From contig NZ_CP007597.1 in NCBI RefSeq assembly GCF_000661955.1, positions 2,287,605 to 2,351,604 of the forward strand: a DNA stretch of 64,000 nt, written 5' to 3'. A program made the translations under genes and the position numbers. Positions 49,997 to 59,368 of this stretch are shown here, piece after piece (position 1 is the first letter of the stretch; each line of letters begins with the position of its first letter). A model generated the notes under the pieces. That model ran no database searches, was not told where the DNA came from, and saw nothing but the letters and a program-made list of their open reading frames with translations. Source of the DNA: Stenotrophomonas rhizophila. GTDB taxonomy: Bacteria > Pseudomonadota > Gammaproteobacteria > Xanthomonadales > Xanthomonadaceae.

Positions 49997-50020
49997 CGTA
50001 ACTTACTGGACGTAACTTAC
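49997..50020. promoter_or_regulatory. candidate TetR operator (direct repeat)
   Basis: CGTAACTTAC occurs exactly twice (49997-50006 and 50011-50020) with 14-bp spacing, in the AT-rich gap between the TetR and reductase genes. It lies 15 bp upstream of the repressor start. Confidence 0.6.
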
Positions 50021-50058
50021 CAAAAGTATACACCCTCCCCCGTCACCTGGATTCCCCC

Positions 50059-50676
50059 ATGCACACCCTGATCGTCACGTCGCACCCCAACCCGGATTCC
50101 CTCACCCACGCCGTGGCCGCTCGCATCCGCAACGGGATCACCAGCGCCCACCCCACCGCGACCGTCGAAATGGCCGACCTGGCCAGCGAAGGCTTCGACC
50201 CGCGCTTCACCCAGGCCGACCTGGATGGCCACCAGCGGCGGCAGCCGTTCCCGGACGACGTGCTGGCCGAGCAGGCCCGGCTGGACCGTGCCGACACGCT
50301 GGTGCTGGTGTTTCCGGTGTACTGGTGGGCCATGCCCGCCCAGCTCAAGGGCTGGATCGATCGGGTCTTTTCCAACGGCTGGGCCTACGACGACAGCAGC
50401 GGCCGCGTGGAGAAGAAGCTGTCACGCCTGCAGGTGCATCTGGTCGGCCTGGGCGGTGCGGACCAGCGCACCTGGACCAAGCGCGGCTACGAGACCGCCA
50501 TGAAGACCCAGATCGACACCGGCATCTTCGACTACTGCGGCGCACCGGTGGTGTCGTCCACGTTGCTGCTGGAAGTGGACACCACCGGCGCCGATGGCGC
50601 GCTGACGGCCGCTCCCACGCTGGGCAGGTCTATCGCCGTGAACCGGGCACGCACGGCCGCCTCACCCGCGCCGTAA
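50059..50676 (+). CDS. NAD(P)H:quinone oxidoreductase-like flavoprotein (MdaB/KefF fold)
   Basis: A 205-residue flavodoxin-like protein. N-terminal TLIVTSHPNPDSLTHA binds FMN/FAD phosphate; LVFPVYWWAMPAQLKGWIDRVF is the family signature. Such enzymes reduce quinones or azo/nitro compounds by two electrons in the cytosol. It is divergent from the TetR gene and likely its target. Confidence 0.88.
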   Translation: MHTLIVTSHPNPDSLTHAVAARIRNGITSAHPTATVEMADLASEGFDPRFTQADLDGHQRRQPFPDDVLAEQARLDRADTLVLVFPVYWWAMPAQLKGWIDRVFSNGWAYDDSSGRVEKKLSRLQVHLVGLGGADQRTWTKRGYETAMKTQIDTGIFDYCGAPVVSSTLLLEVDTTGADGALTAAPTLGRSIAVNRARTAASPAP

Positions 50677-50793
50677 GCCCTCGTTAACGCGGCGAGCGCA
50701 CTGGCCTGCCCGTCAGTAGCGTCGCCCGCGCTCAGGGCTAACTACTACCGAAGATGATGGTGACGTCGCCCTGCCAATGCGTCCCGGCGGCGC

Positions 50794-51174
50794 TCACTCC
50801 TTTGGCACGTCCCCAAAACGATTCGGTTGTGCATCGCCTCGCGCCAGCACGGACAAAAACAACATCAACGGCCCCAGGATCGGGATCAACGTCACCATCA
50901 CGTACCAGCCCGAACGATCGAAATCGTGCAGTCGCCGCACCGTCACCGAGAGATACGGCACCAGCGTCCCGATGATCAACAGCCCCACCAGAAGCTCGAC
51001 CACCGCCACCACCGTCGCGTTCGCCATCGCACGCGCCAGCATCACCATACCGTGCAGAACCAGAAAGCACAGCGCGAGCAGCAACTGGAACATCCAGTAC
51101 TCTCGGCGACTGGAGCGCCCGGCAAATTCGGCGTAGCGATGGAAGGCCAGCAGCATGTGGCGCACGGGGAGCAT
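50794..51174 (-). CDS. DUF805 inner-membrane protein
   Basis: A 126-residue protein starting at 51174 (AGGA nearby). It shows the DUF805 pattern: FAGRSSRREYWMFQLL before helix 1, three or four hydrophobic segments, and VRRLHDFDRSGW in the loop. These are small membrane proteins of unknown role, sometimes regulators of phospholipid or envelope functions. Confidence 0.85.
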   Translation of the reverse strand: MLPVRHMLLAFHRYAEFAGRSSRREYWMFQLLLALCFLVLHGMVMLARAMANATVVAVVELLVGLLIIGTLVPYLSVTVRRLHDFDRSGWYVMVTLIPILGPLMLFLSVLARGDAQPNRFGDVPKE

Positions 51175-51275
51175 GGATCCTCGGGGTGAACACAGGGGAC
51201 GGCGACATCTTGAAGCCAACGCCGGCGCACCTCCATGCAATAACTTGCAATGCCGCACTCAGCAGCACGCCGCGC

Positions 51276-52724
51276 TCAACCCTCGCCTTCAGCCTGCCAC
51301 GCCGCCACCTTGGCCCGGGTCTGTTCCAGCAACCCATCCAGTGCCTTGCGGTCGTACACCTGGCCACGCAGCAGTACGGTGTCGATGCGACGGGTGGCGT
51401 TGATGTCCTGCAGCGGGTTCGCGTCCAGCAGCACCATGTCGGCGGCCTTGCCCACCGCGATGCCGCCATAGCGATCCAGCATCCCGAACCACGACGGCCC
51501 TGCCCGCGTTGCCGCCGACAGCGCCTGCGCAGGGGTCAGACCTTCCTTGACGAACAGGCTCAGTTCGTCGTGCAGGCCGATGCCGGGATAGTTGAACGAG
51601 TTGAGGAAGCCGGCATCGGTGCCGGCCATGATCGTGACCCCGGCCTGCTGCAGCATCGGCAGCACCGCGGCCACCTGGTGGTACTCGCGATGGCGCGCCT
51701 CGATCTGCACCGGCGTCGCCTTGGCGGCACGCTCGACGCGCCAGGCATAGGTCGCCTGCAGCTTGGGGCCGATATAGGCCAGGTACGGATCGTTGGCATG
51801 GTCATCCTGGTCGAGGAAATCCAGGATGCGCCCGCCGTTGAGCGTGGGCGTGACGTACACGCCCTTGGCCGCGAACCCACGGTAGGCCGCCATCGCCGTG
51901 TCCCGGTCGAAGCCGGCGTCCAGCTGCCGGTTGGCTTCGGCGCGATCGATGCGCTTGTCCGCGAAGGCCGCCGCGATCGCCGCTTCGTTCTTGACCCCGG
52001 CCTTGTAGGCATAGTCCAGGTGTTCGATGGAACTGATACCGGCGTCCACCGCCTGCTGCACGGTCAGCGCCATCGGAATATGGCCGGAGGCACGCAGCCC
52101 GTTGGCACGCGCACCGCGCACCGCTGCCAAGAACAGGTCCGGGGTCAACGTGCTGTCGGTGATCTTGACGAAGTCGACCTTGTCTTCCTTCAACCGCACG
52201 AAGGCCGCATCCAGATCGGCCTGGTTGCCGACCTCGATCGTACCCTTCCAGACCGGCTTCACCCCTTCGATCTTGGCGCCGGAGGTGAACAGTTGCGGCC
52301 CCATCAGGCTGCCGTCATGGATCTGCCCGCGCCACTGCAGTACCTGCGTGGGCAGGTCGCCGGAGGCGTCCCGGATGGTGGTGATGCCATGGGCGATATA
52401 CAGCGGCAACAGCGCCTTGTTTTCTTCGATCAGCTCCGGGCCGCCGCCGAAATGCACGTGCATGTCCCACAGCCCGGGAATCAGGTACCGGCCCTTGGCA
52501 TCCACCTGGCGCGGCGCGCGCCACTGCCGTGCAATCGCCTTGTCCGCACCGACGGCGACGATGTCAGCGCCGCGCACCACCACGCTCTGATTGGCCTGCG
52601 TACTGGCATGCTCCACGTCGACCACCGTGGCCTGGCGGATGATCAGATCGGCCTGCTCGGCGGAGAACGCCGGCGCAGCCAGCATCAACAGGGTCGGAAG
52701 CACGGCACACAGCGAAGGTTTCAT
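51276..52724 (-). CDS. exported amidohydrolase
   Basis: A 482-residue metal-dependent hydrolase with a signal peptide (MKPSLCAVLPTLLMLAAPAFSA). Metal-binding motifs of the amidohydrolase superfamily are visible: MHVHFGG (HxH), a Lys/Thr strand DFVKITDS, GHIP and EHLDYA for the His ligands, and AGTDAGF for the Asp. The C-terminal composite domain (GKAADMVLLDANPLQDI) is typical of imidazolonepropionase/prolidase-like members. It acts in the periplasm, possibly on dipeptides or cyclic amides. It is a single gene. Confidence 0.87.
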   Translation of the reverse strand: MKPSLCAVLPTLLMLAAPAFSAEQADLIIRQATVVDVEHASTQANQSVVVRGADIVAVGADKAIARQWRAPRQVDAKGRYLIPGLWDMHVHFGGGPELIEENKALLPLYIAHGITTIRDASGDLPTQVLQWRGQIHDGSLMGPQLFTSGAKIEGVKPVWKGTIEVGNQADLDAAFVRLKEDKVDFVKITDSTLTPDLFLAAVRGARANGLRASGHIPMALTVQQAVDAGISSIEHLDYAYKAGVKNEAAIAAAFADKRIDRAEANRQLDAGFDRDTAMAAYRGFAAKGVYVTPTLNGGRILDFLDQDDHANDPYLAYIGPKLQATYAWRVERAAKATPVQIEARHREYHQVAAVLPMLQQAGVTIMAGTDAGFLNSFNYPGIGLHDELSLFVKEGLTPAQALSAATRAGPSWFGMLDRYGGIAVGKAADMVLLDANPLQDINATRRIDTVLLRGQVYDRKALDGLLEQTRAKVAAWQAEGEG

Positions 52725-52862
52725 GGACGGGGCACGATCAGGGAAGACCGGGCCACCATACGGCGCTGGCGTCGGCATGCACCAGTTAAATCTCGGCATG
52801 GCCAACATGCAGCAATCAAATGCACTGCCCGGCAGCATGCGCGCCGGGCAGTGCCGGCACCC

Positions 52863-53468
52863 TTAGACCTCGCCCTGCATCGCCGGGCGCGCCTGCAGCC
52901 GCCCCAGCCACTGCTTCACCTGCGGATGCGCCTCGACGTCGGCCCCGAAGTAGACGCCATAGCCCACCACCGACCCCACCACCAGATCGACCAGCGAGTA
53001 CGCCTCGCCCAGCATCCAGGGACGCTCCGCCAGCCGCGCCTCCAACAGGTCCAGCAGCTCGTTGACGCCCGCCAGAGCGGCAGCGGCCTGCTCGTGGCTG
53101 CGCAACGCCTCGTCGCGGGTGGCCAGCCACAGCCGGTTCAACAACGCGGCATAGGTCACGTAGGCCCAGGTGGTCCACGACAGCGCCTGCAGGCGTTCGG
53201 GCGTGCCGTCCTGCGGCCACAGCCCCTGCGCCACGCCATGCTGCGCACCGAGCCATTGCAGGATGGCCAGGCCTTCGAACAGCGGCGTGCCATCGACAAC
53301 CAGGCATGGCACCTTGCCATTGGGATTGATCGCCAGATACGCCGCCGTGCGCTGCTCGCCGGTGCGGATATCGATCTTGACGCGCTCGTGCGGCACCGCC
53401 AGTTCGGCCAAGGCGCAGGCAACCGGGGTGGCACTGGACATGGGGTGCCAATAGAAGACGAGGGACAT
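52863..53468 (-). CDS. glutathione S-transferase-like protein
   Basis: A 201-residue GST-fold protein starting at 53468. The N-terminal thioredoxin-like domain has SSATPVACALAEL (catalytic Ser region), NPNGKVPCLVVDG with the cis-Pro, and the Glu/Gly (FEGLAIL) glutathione site. The C-terminal domain is all-helical. It is divergent from a WYL regulator with a palindromic operator between them, so it may be part of an electrophile detoxification response. Confidence 0.88.
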   Translation of the reverse strand: MSLVFYWHPMSSATPVACALAELAVPHERVKIDIRTGEQRTAAYLAINPNGKVPCLVVDGTPLFEGLAILQWLGAQHGVAQGLWPQDGTPERLQALSWTTWAYVTYAALLNRLWLATRDEALRSHEQAAAALAGVNELLDLLEARLAERPWMLGEAYSLVDLVVGSVVGYGVYFGADVEAHPQVKQWLGRLQARPAMQGEV

Positions 53469-53548
53469 GCGGAACTCCGTGTAGTTTGACTGGGAGGGAG
53501 GGTGCCGCCGCAGGGGCCTTGCACCACACCCACAGGCTAGCCACCATT

Positions 53549-53567
53549 GCGGACACCTTCTGTCCGC
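53549..53567. promoter_or_regulatory. candidate operator of the WYL-domain regulator
   Basis: GCGGACA and TGTCCGC form a perfect 7-5-7 inverted repeat between the divergent GST and regulator genes, 23 bp before the regulator ATG. YafY-type regulators typically bind such sites in their own divergent promoter. Confidence 0.55.
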
Positions 53568-53589
53568 GATCGTCGCGCACACTGCCGCC

Positions 53590-54558
53590 ATGCTCACCGC
53601 CTCGACCCGCCTGCTCAGCCTGCTGTCCCTGCTGCAATCGCGGCCACACTGGGCCGGCACCGCCTTGGCCGAGCGCACCGGCGTGCATCCGCGCACGCTG
53701 CGCCGCGATATCGACCGCCTGCGCCAGCTGGGCTACCCGATCCAGGCCAGCAGCGGCGTGGCCGGCGGGTACGCGTTCCGGGCCGGGCGCGCCCTGCCCC
53801 CACTCCTGCTGGACGACGACGAAGCCCTGGCCACGGCCGTGGCCCTGCGCACCGCCGTGACCGGCACCGTCAGCGGCATCGAGCAGACCGCGATCACCGC
53901 CCTGGTCAAACTGGAACAGGTCATGCCACCCCGCCTGCGCCGGCGGCTGGACGCGCTGGGCTCGGCGATCCTGCCGCTGGGGCCGTCCGGCCCGGTGGTG
54001 GATGCCGGGCTGCTGGCCGTGCTGGCGGGCGCCTGCCGCGACCAGCTGCAGCTGCACTTGGCCTACGCCGACCGCAACGACCAGGCCAGCCAGCGCCGCG
54101 TGGAACCGCACGGCGTGGTGCATACCGATCGGCGCTGGTATCTGGTGGCTTGGTGCACCACCCGGCAAGACTGGCGCACCTTCCGCATCGACCGCATCAC
54201 CGCTGCACCGGTGGTCGGCGCGCACTTCAGCCCGCGTGCGGGCCCGGGCGATGGCGACCTGCGCACCTGGGTGGCCCAGTCGCTGTCACTTGCCCAATCC
54301 AATGAGCCGGCGCGGATCATCCTGCACGCGCCCTTGGCGGCCATGCGGCGCCAGATCCCCGACACGGCCGGGCAACTGGAACACGTCGACGCGCACCGCT
54401 GCCTGCTGCGCTGTAGTGCCAACCCGGCGGGCGCCATCGTGTACTGGTTGATGGCCCTGGACCTGGAATTCGAGGTGCTGGGTCCGCCGGAACTGCAGGA
54501 CAAGCTGCGCGACGCCGGGCAACGGGTAGCACGCAGCCTGGCACGCACGGGCAGCTGA
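53590..54558 (+). CDS. YafY-family HTH/WYL transcription regulator
   Basis: A 322-residue regulator. The N-terminal winged helix (about 5-60: RLLSLLSLLQSRPHWAGTALAERTGVHPRTLRRDIDRLRQLGYPI) is the HTH_11 type. The WYL domain is in the middle (VEPHGVVHTDRRWYLVAWCTTRQDWRTFRIDRI), followed by the C-terminal WCX extension. WYL domains sense nucleic-acid or small ligands. It probably controls the divergent GST gene. Confidence 0.9.
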   Translation: MLTASTRLLSLLSLLQSRPHWAGTALAERTGVHPRTLRRDIDRLRQLGYPIQASSGVAGGYAFRAGRALPPLLLDDDEALATAVALRTAVTGTVSGIEQTAITALVKLEQVMPPRLRRRLDALGSAILPLGPSGPVVDAGLLAVLAGACRDQLQLHLAYADRNDQASQRRVEPHGVVHTDRRWYLVAWCTTRQDWRTFRIDRITAAPVVGAHFSPRAGPGDGDLRTWVAQSLSLAQSNEPARIILHAPLAAMRRQIPDTAGQLEHVDAHRCLLRCSANPAGAIVYWLMALDLEFEVLGPPELQDKLRDAGQRVARSLARTGS

Positions 54559-54589
54559 GCCGCGCCGGGTTTGCCGCCCCCACGACGGC

Positions 54590-55510
54590 ATGCTAGAACT
54601 CCACCCCCTGCCAGATGTGGATGGCACCGTGGCTTCCCCCGCAAGACCCCACCGCAGCCTGTTCGACCTGGACCTGCTGCGCGCCATTGTCACCGTCGCC
54701 GACTGCGGCAGCTTCACCACGGCCGCCGCGCGCCTGCATTCCACCCAGTCCACGATCAGCCAGAAGATCCGCCGCCTGGAAGACATGGCCGGGCATCCGC
54801 TGCTGGTCCGCGGCAACCGCGAAGTACACCCCACCGATGCCGGGCAGACCCTGCTCGGTATCGCGCGGCAGATGCTGGCCCTCAATGAGCAGATGCGGGA
54901 GGCGCTGGCCGGGGCCACCGTGGCGATCACCGTGCGCCTTGGCGTGCCGGAGGACTTCGTCAATGCACGTACCACGCGCCTGCTGGCCAGCTTCAACCGC
55001 CGCCACCCGCAGGTGAAGCTGGAGGTCACCAGCGGCCTGAGCCGCGACCTGGCCAGTGGCTACGACCATGGCGAACTGGATCTGGTGCTGGTCAAACAAC
55101 GCCGCAACAGCCGGCAGGCGGTGGCGTGCTGGCCCGAGCCGATGCGCTGGATCGACAGCGCCCGCGCGCCCTGCATCGGCCTGGACCCGATCCCGCTGGT
55201 GACCTTTCCGCCGCTCGGGCTGTACCGCGACGACCTGATCGCCGCCGTCGAGGCCATGGGCCGACGCTGGCGCATCAGCTTCACCAGCTCCAGCCTCAGC
55301 GGCATCCAGGGCGCGGTGGCCGATGGCATGGGCATCAGCCTGCTGCCCGCGCGCGCCACCACCGCCGACCATCGCGTGCTCACCCGGCGCCAGGGTCTGC
55401 CGCCGGTTGAAAGCATGGAGATCGCGCTGCTGCATCGGCCCAACGCCGATCCACTGGTGGCCGAACTGGCCACCCGCTTCGCACGGCTGCTCGACCGCGA
55501 GCGTCGCTGA
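54590..55510 (+). CDS. LysR-family transcription regulator
   Basis: A 306-residue regulator. The N-terminal helix-turn-helix (about 25-85: LDLLRAIVTVADCGSFTTAAARLHSTQSTISQKIRRLE) is diagnostic; the C-terminal type 2 periplasmic-binding fold senses a co-inducer. The start at 54590 has no ribosome site and the first 20 residues are Pro-rich, so the true start may be further in. It follows the WYL regulator by 31 bp. No target gene is obvious. Confidence 0.88.
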   Translation: MLELHPLPDVDGTVASPARPHRSLFDLDLLRAIVTVADCGSFTTAAARLHSTQSTISQKIRRLEDMAGHPLLVRGNREVHPTDAGQTLLGIARQMLALNEQMREALAGATVAITVRLGVPEDFVNARTTRLLASFNRRHPQVKLEVTSGLSRDLASGYDHGELDLVLVKQRRNSRQAVACWPEPMRWIDSARAPCIGLDPIPLVTFPPLGLYRDDLIAAVEAMGRRWRISFTSSSLSGIQGAVADGMGISLLPARATTADHRVLTRRQGLPPVESMEIALLHRPNADPLVAELATRFARLLDRERR

Positions 55511-55704
55511 GCACACCGCAGGAAGCGCGGGGCGAACACCCGCAGGGCGACGGCGATCCGCCTGGATAGTGACGGCGCTCGCGAACTGGACATAGGAATC
55601 GTCGCAAATGCGCAATGAAGCGGTATTGCCGCACAGCCAAGCGAGGAGAATTCCTAAACACTCTCCGTCGCGTGCTTTCCTTTGTCCAACAGCAAACAGA
55701 TCCC

Positions 55705-56331
55705 ATGAGCGGACAGGCCACCCCCTGCACCTTGAAGATCGCCCTGCTCGACGACCACGATGTTGTCCGGCACGGCAGCTTCGTCCACCTTTCCTCCGAC
55801 CCCCGCTTCGACGTCGTCGGCAGCCACGCACATAGCAACGACCTGATCGCCACCCTGGGGCGCATGCCGGTGGACGTGGCGGTAGTCGACTACACGCTGG
55901 CCAGCGATGACCTGGCCGGCAAGGACCTGGTGGCATTGCTCCTGGAACGCTTCCCCGCCGTCCGCCTGCTGCTGTTCACCGCACATGCCAGCCGCGTGCT
56001 GCTGTCGGCGGTGCTGCGCGCCGGCGCGGCTGGCATGGTGACCAAGACCGAGCGCCTGGATGCCCTGTCCGACGCCGTCACCCAGGTCGCCAACGGCCAG
56101 CGCAGGGTGCCGGCGGAGTTCGGCCAGGTACTTCCCGACGCCACCCTGTCCCGCAGCGAGCGCGACGTGTTGCGGCTGTGCCTGTCCGGCCTGACCGTGA
56201 GCGAGATCGCCCTGCACCGCCACCGCAGCATCAAGACCATCAGCACCCAGAAGCACGCGGCGTTCCGCAAACTCGGCCTGCGCAGCGATCGCGACCTGTT
56301 CACCCTGCGCCCGCAACTGGGTCCGCTGTGA
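55705..56331 (+). CDS. LuxR/NarL-family response regulator (BvgA/RcsB-like)
   Basis: A 208-residue regulator starting at 55705. The receiver has IALLDDHDVVR, phospho-acceptor Asp in VVDYTL, switch Thr in LLLFTAH and Lys in VTKTE. The C-terminal helix-turn-helix (SERDVLRLCLSGLTVSEIALHRHRSIKTISTQK) is complete. It overlaps the next gene's GTG, so the regulator and kinase are translationally coupled. The kinase has a Hpt domain, so the phosphate is probably passed from that domain to this receiver. Confidence 0.9.
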   Translation: MSGQATPCTLKIALLDDHDVVRHGSFVHLSSDPRFDVVGSHAHSNDLIATLGRMPVDVAVVDYTLASDDLAGKDLVALLLERFPAVRLLLFTAHASRVLLSAVLRAGAAGMVTKTERLDALSDAVTQVANGQRRVPAEFGQVLPDATLSRSERDVLRLCLSGLTVSEIALHRHRSIKTISTQKHAAFRKLGLRSDRDLFTLRPQLGPL

Positions 56332-58616
56332 ACGGCCGCTGGCACTGCCTGCTGGTGATCGCGCTGTTGGCCGCGCCCGCGCCCGCCAGCGCCGCGGCCG
56401 CACCACGCACGGTGCGGGTGGCGCTTGACCCGGGGCAGTACCGCACCCTCTCACGCGAGGCCATTCCCGCCCGCCACGCCAGTCTGGCGCACGGCTATGC
56501 CGCGCTGGTCACCGCGCACACCGGGCTGCGCTTCGACGAACACATGGAGCCCTCCAGCTGGGCAGCCGTGCAGGCATTGTGCGAAGACCGCGCCGACCTG
56601 ATGCTGATGGTCGGGCCGCCCGAGCACCCGCCGTGTGCGCTGGCCACCTCGCCCGCCTACTACCGCGGCGAGGCGCTGCTGGCCAGCCGACACGCACAGC
56701 GGGCGCAGGTGGTACTGGGCGACGGCGCGCCCCATCGCATCGCGGTGGTCCGGGGCAGCCGCTATGTCACCTGGCTGAGCCGGCACTATCCGCAACTGCA
56801 GGTGATCGCGGTGGCGGACCTGCCCGATGCCCTGTCGGCGGTGGAAACCGGCGTGACCGATGCCGCGCTCGGGCTGGACGTGCTGATGCGGCCGCTGGTG
56901 CGCCGGGAGTTCGACACCCTGCTGCTGCATCGCGCCCCGGATGACCTGCCCGCCACCATCCACCTGGTGGCGCGCAGCGCCGATGACGGGATGATCGCCG
57001 AGATCGATGCGGCGATGCAGGCGATCACCCCGCAGCAGCATGCCCAGGTGCTGCAGCGCCTGGCCCGCACCACCTACCTCAGCATTCCGCCGCTGGGCAT
57101 TTTGATCCGGCACTACCAGTGGCAGGTGCTGGCGGCCGGCGCGCTGATGTCGCTGCTGTTGGTGGCCGCCTTCTGGCTGCTGCGCACCCAGCAGTCCGCG
57201 CAGCGCAACGAGCGCCGGCAGGCGCGCTTCATCGGGGTGATGAGCCACGAGGTGCGCAACGCTGCACAGGCGCTGGTGGCGTCGGTGGACCTGCTGAGCC
57301 AGTCCGGCCTGGATCCGGGCCAGCGCCAACTGGTCAACGCGGCGCGCACCGCCGGTACCGGCCTGCGCCACCTGCTGGGCCATGCGCTGGACTACTCGCG
57401 GATGGCCGCCGGGCAGTTCCGGCCGGCGCCGGACTGGCATGACGTCCAACAACTGGCCAACGACTGCGTCGCCGCCGTACGCCCCAGCGTCCACGCCAAG
57501 GGGCTGCAGCTGGACCTGGCGCTGAACCCGGATCCGCTGCCTCTGCTGTGGATCGATGCCGCCGCACTCCGCCAGATCCTCAACAACCTGCTGGGCAATG
57601 CGTTGAAGTTCACCGCACAGGGCCGCATTGACGTCGCCCTGTCGGTGCAGCGGCGCGCCGGCGGCACCGAGCTGCAGCTGACCATCAGCGACACCGGCAT
57701 CGGCATTCCCGCCGAACGCCAGGCCAGCGTGTTCAAGCCATTTGCGCAGGCTCATGCGGACCACGCGCCCGACGCCGGCGGCGCAGGGCTGGGGCTGTCG
57801 ATCTGTCGGGACCTGGTGAACGCACTGCAGGGCCGGATCGCACTGCACAGCGCACCCGGCCAGGGCAGTCGATTCGACGTCTGTCTTCCCACCTCGGCCC
57901 CGCCTCCGGTGCCGGCTGCGCCTGCCGCCCCGTTGGCAGGCTGCACCCTGCTGCTGGTCGAAGACCACCCGCTGACCCGGACGTTCGTTGCACGACAGCT
58001 CAGCGCGCTGGGTGCCACCGTCCAGACATGCGCCGATGCTGCAAGCGCCCTGCGCGCGCAGCGTGCCGCACCGAGCATGGTGGTATTGATCGACTGCGAC
58101 CTGAAGGACATGAGCGGCTACCAGCTGGCGACCCTGCTGCGCGACGCCGAGGCGCTGCAGCCCGGCCCGCCGGCGCGCCTGCTGGCATTCTCAGGGTCCA
58201 GCTCACCCGCGCATGTCCAGCGATGCCGTGCCAGCGGCATGGACGCGGTGCTGTACAAACCGCTGGACCCGGCGCAGCTGCTGGCAGTGCTGGATGTGGA
58301 GGTGACGCCGGGGTCAAACGGCAGCCAGGCCGTGGACAACAATGACCCGATGTGGGCGCCGTACGTGCACGCACTGCAGGAGGAATTGTTGGCGCTGCAG
58401 CAGGCCCGCGACCAGCGACAGGTCGCCGCCCTGCGCCGGCATGCGCATCGGCTGACCGGGGTGCTGCGCATGCTGGGACGTGAGGCGCTGGCCGATACCG
58501 CTGCGGACCTGCACGAGGCGCCACTGGAAACGCCCACCGACTGGCTCGACGCTGATCGGCTGCTTGCCCATCTGCGTGCACACGCCGGTGCGCTGCCGCG
58601 TTCGCGCGTTACTTGA
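56328..58616 (+). CDS. BvgS-like hybrid sensor kinase with periplasmic binding domain and Hpt
   Basis: A 762-residue sensor with a GTG start overlapping the regulator stop. Order: signal peptide; a type 3 solute-binding-like periplasmic domain (about 25-250, with EHMEPSSWAAVQALCEDRADLM); a transmembrane helix near 265-285; HisKA with His307 in MSHEVRNAAQ (the usual Pro after HExRN is Ala); HATPase (LNNLLGNALKFT, DTGIGIP, GLGLSI); a receiver with Asp589; and a C-terminal Hpt with His707 (AHRLTG). This is the four-step phosphorelay layout of BvgS/EvgS. The ligand of the periplasmic domain cannot be told. Confidence 0.9.
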   Translation: MNGRWHCLLVIALLAAPAPASAAAAPRTVRVALDPGQYRTLSREAIPARHASLAHGYAALVTAHTGLRFDEHMEPSSWAAVQALCEDRADLMLMVGPPEHPPCALATSPAYYRGEALLASRHAQRAQVVLGDGAPHRIAVVRGSRYVTWLSRHYPQLQVIAVADLPDALSAVETGVTDAALGLDVLMRPLVRREFDTLLLHRAPDDLPATIHLVARSADDGMIAEIDAAMQAITPQQHAQVLQRLARTTYLSIPPLGILIRHYQWQVLAAGALMSLLLVAAFWLLRTQQSAQRNERRQARFIGVMSHEVRNAAQALVASVDLLSQSGLDPGQRQLVNAARTAGTGLRHLLGHALDYSRMAAGQFRPAPDWHDVQQLANDCVAAVRPSVHAKGLQLDLALNPDPLPLLWIDAAALRQILNNLLGNALKFTAQGRIDVALSVQRRAGGTELQLTISDTGIGIPAERQASVFKPFAQAHADHAPDAGGAGLGLSICRDLVNALQGRIALHSAPGQGSRFDVCLPTSAPPPVPAAPAAPLAGCTLLLVEDHPLTRTFVARQLSALGATVQTCADAASALRAQRAAPSMVVLIDCDLKDMSGYQLATLLRDAEALQPGPPARLLAFSGSSSPAHVQRCRASGMDAVLYKPLDPAQLLAVLDVEVTPGSNGSQAVDNNDPMWAPYVHALQEELLALQQARDQRQVAALRRHAHRLTGVLRMLGREALADTAADLHEAPLETPTDWLDADRLLAHLRAHAGALPRSRVT

Positions 58617-58881
58617 GCTGCAGCGGATACCGCTGCCACAGCACGTGCACCAGAAACCCGGTCAACTCCGGGTCCTTGCTGCTGATCGCCGCGCGGATCT
58701 TGTCCAGCAGCACCATGTCGCTGCAGCTGCGCACATCGGCGTGATCGGCCTGACCGGCGCGACGCGCACGGTAGCGTGCCGCGCGCTGTGCATCGGTCAT
58801 CGCATAGCCGAACGTGGGCGGACGGCCGCGCTTGCGCGGCAGCATCAGCTCCAGGGTGCCGGGGTCTTGTTCATCGCGCAT
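58609..58881 (-). CDS. small basic protein of unknown function
   Basis: A 90-residue protein with an AT-hook-like KRGRPPTFGYAMTDAQRAARYRARR segment (about 17-41) and a short C-terminal helical part. The basic RGRP motif suggests DNA or RNA binding. Its 3' end overlaps the kinase gene end by 8 bp, tail to tail. The ribosome site is weak. I do not recognise a family. Confidence 0.55.
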   Translation of the reverse strand: MRDEQDPGTLELMLPRKRGRPPTFGYAMTDAQRAARYRARRAGQADHADVRSCSDMVLLDKIRAAISSKDPELTGFLVHVLWQRYPLQLK

Positions 58882-58969
58882 GACGGACGAAGATGCAAAC
58901 GGGGGCGCGCACGATATCGTGAGACATCACTTTAATCCAGCCTTTTGCGCGGCTTTCTGCGTTTTGCCT

Positions 58970-59368
58970 TCAGCGCGCCGCTTCGGCAAGGCGCGCACCC
59001 AGCCACACCAGCACCATCCCGCCCACCAGGGTGACCCCCAGATACAGCGGCACCATCGCGCCGCGCCCGCCGCGCGCAAACACCAGGGTTTCCATCATCA
59101 AGGCCGAGAACGTGGTGAGCCCGCCCAGCAGCCCCACGATCAGGAACGCGCGCCAATAGGCTGCCTGGCTGCCGCGCGTCTGCAGCCACATCATCAGGTA
59201 GCCGGCGGCGAACGCGCCGACCAGGTTGGCGGTCAATGTTCCCCACGGAAACCCGTGCCCGAACTGGCGCAGCATGGCGTCGCCGATCATGAAGCGCAGC
59301 GCAGCGCCCAGCGCTCCCCCGGCCATCACCAGCCCCAGTTGCTGCCACCAGAGGGTAAGGCCGTCCAT
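58970..59368 (-). CDS. crcB: fluoride ion exporter CrcB
   Basis: A 132-residue, four-helix protein. Family motifs [30 protein letters not shown] and [16 protein letters not shown] are present. CrcB/Fluc forms a dual-topology dimeric channel that lets fluoride leave the cell. The ATG at 59368 overlaps the rarA stop (TGATG); a GTG at 59371 is an alternative. No fluoride riboswitch was expected or seen, because it is the last gene of the rarA unit. Confidence 0.92.
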   Translation of the reverse strand: MDGLTLWWQQLGLVMAGGALGAALRFMIGDAMLRQFGHGFPWGTLTANLVGAFAAGYLMMWLQTRGSQAAYWRAFLIVGLLGGLTTFSALMMETLVFARGGRGAMVPLYLGVTLVGGMVLVWLGARLAEAAR

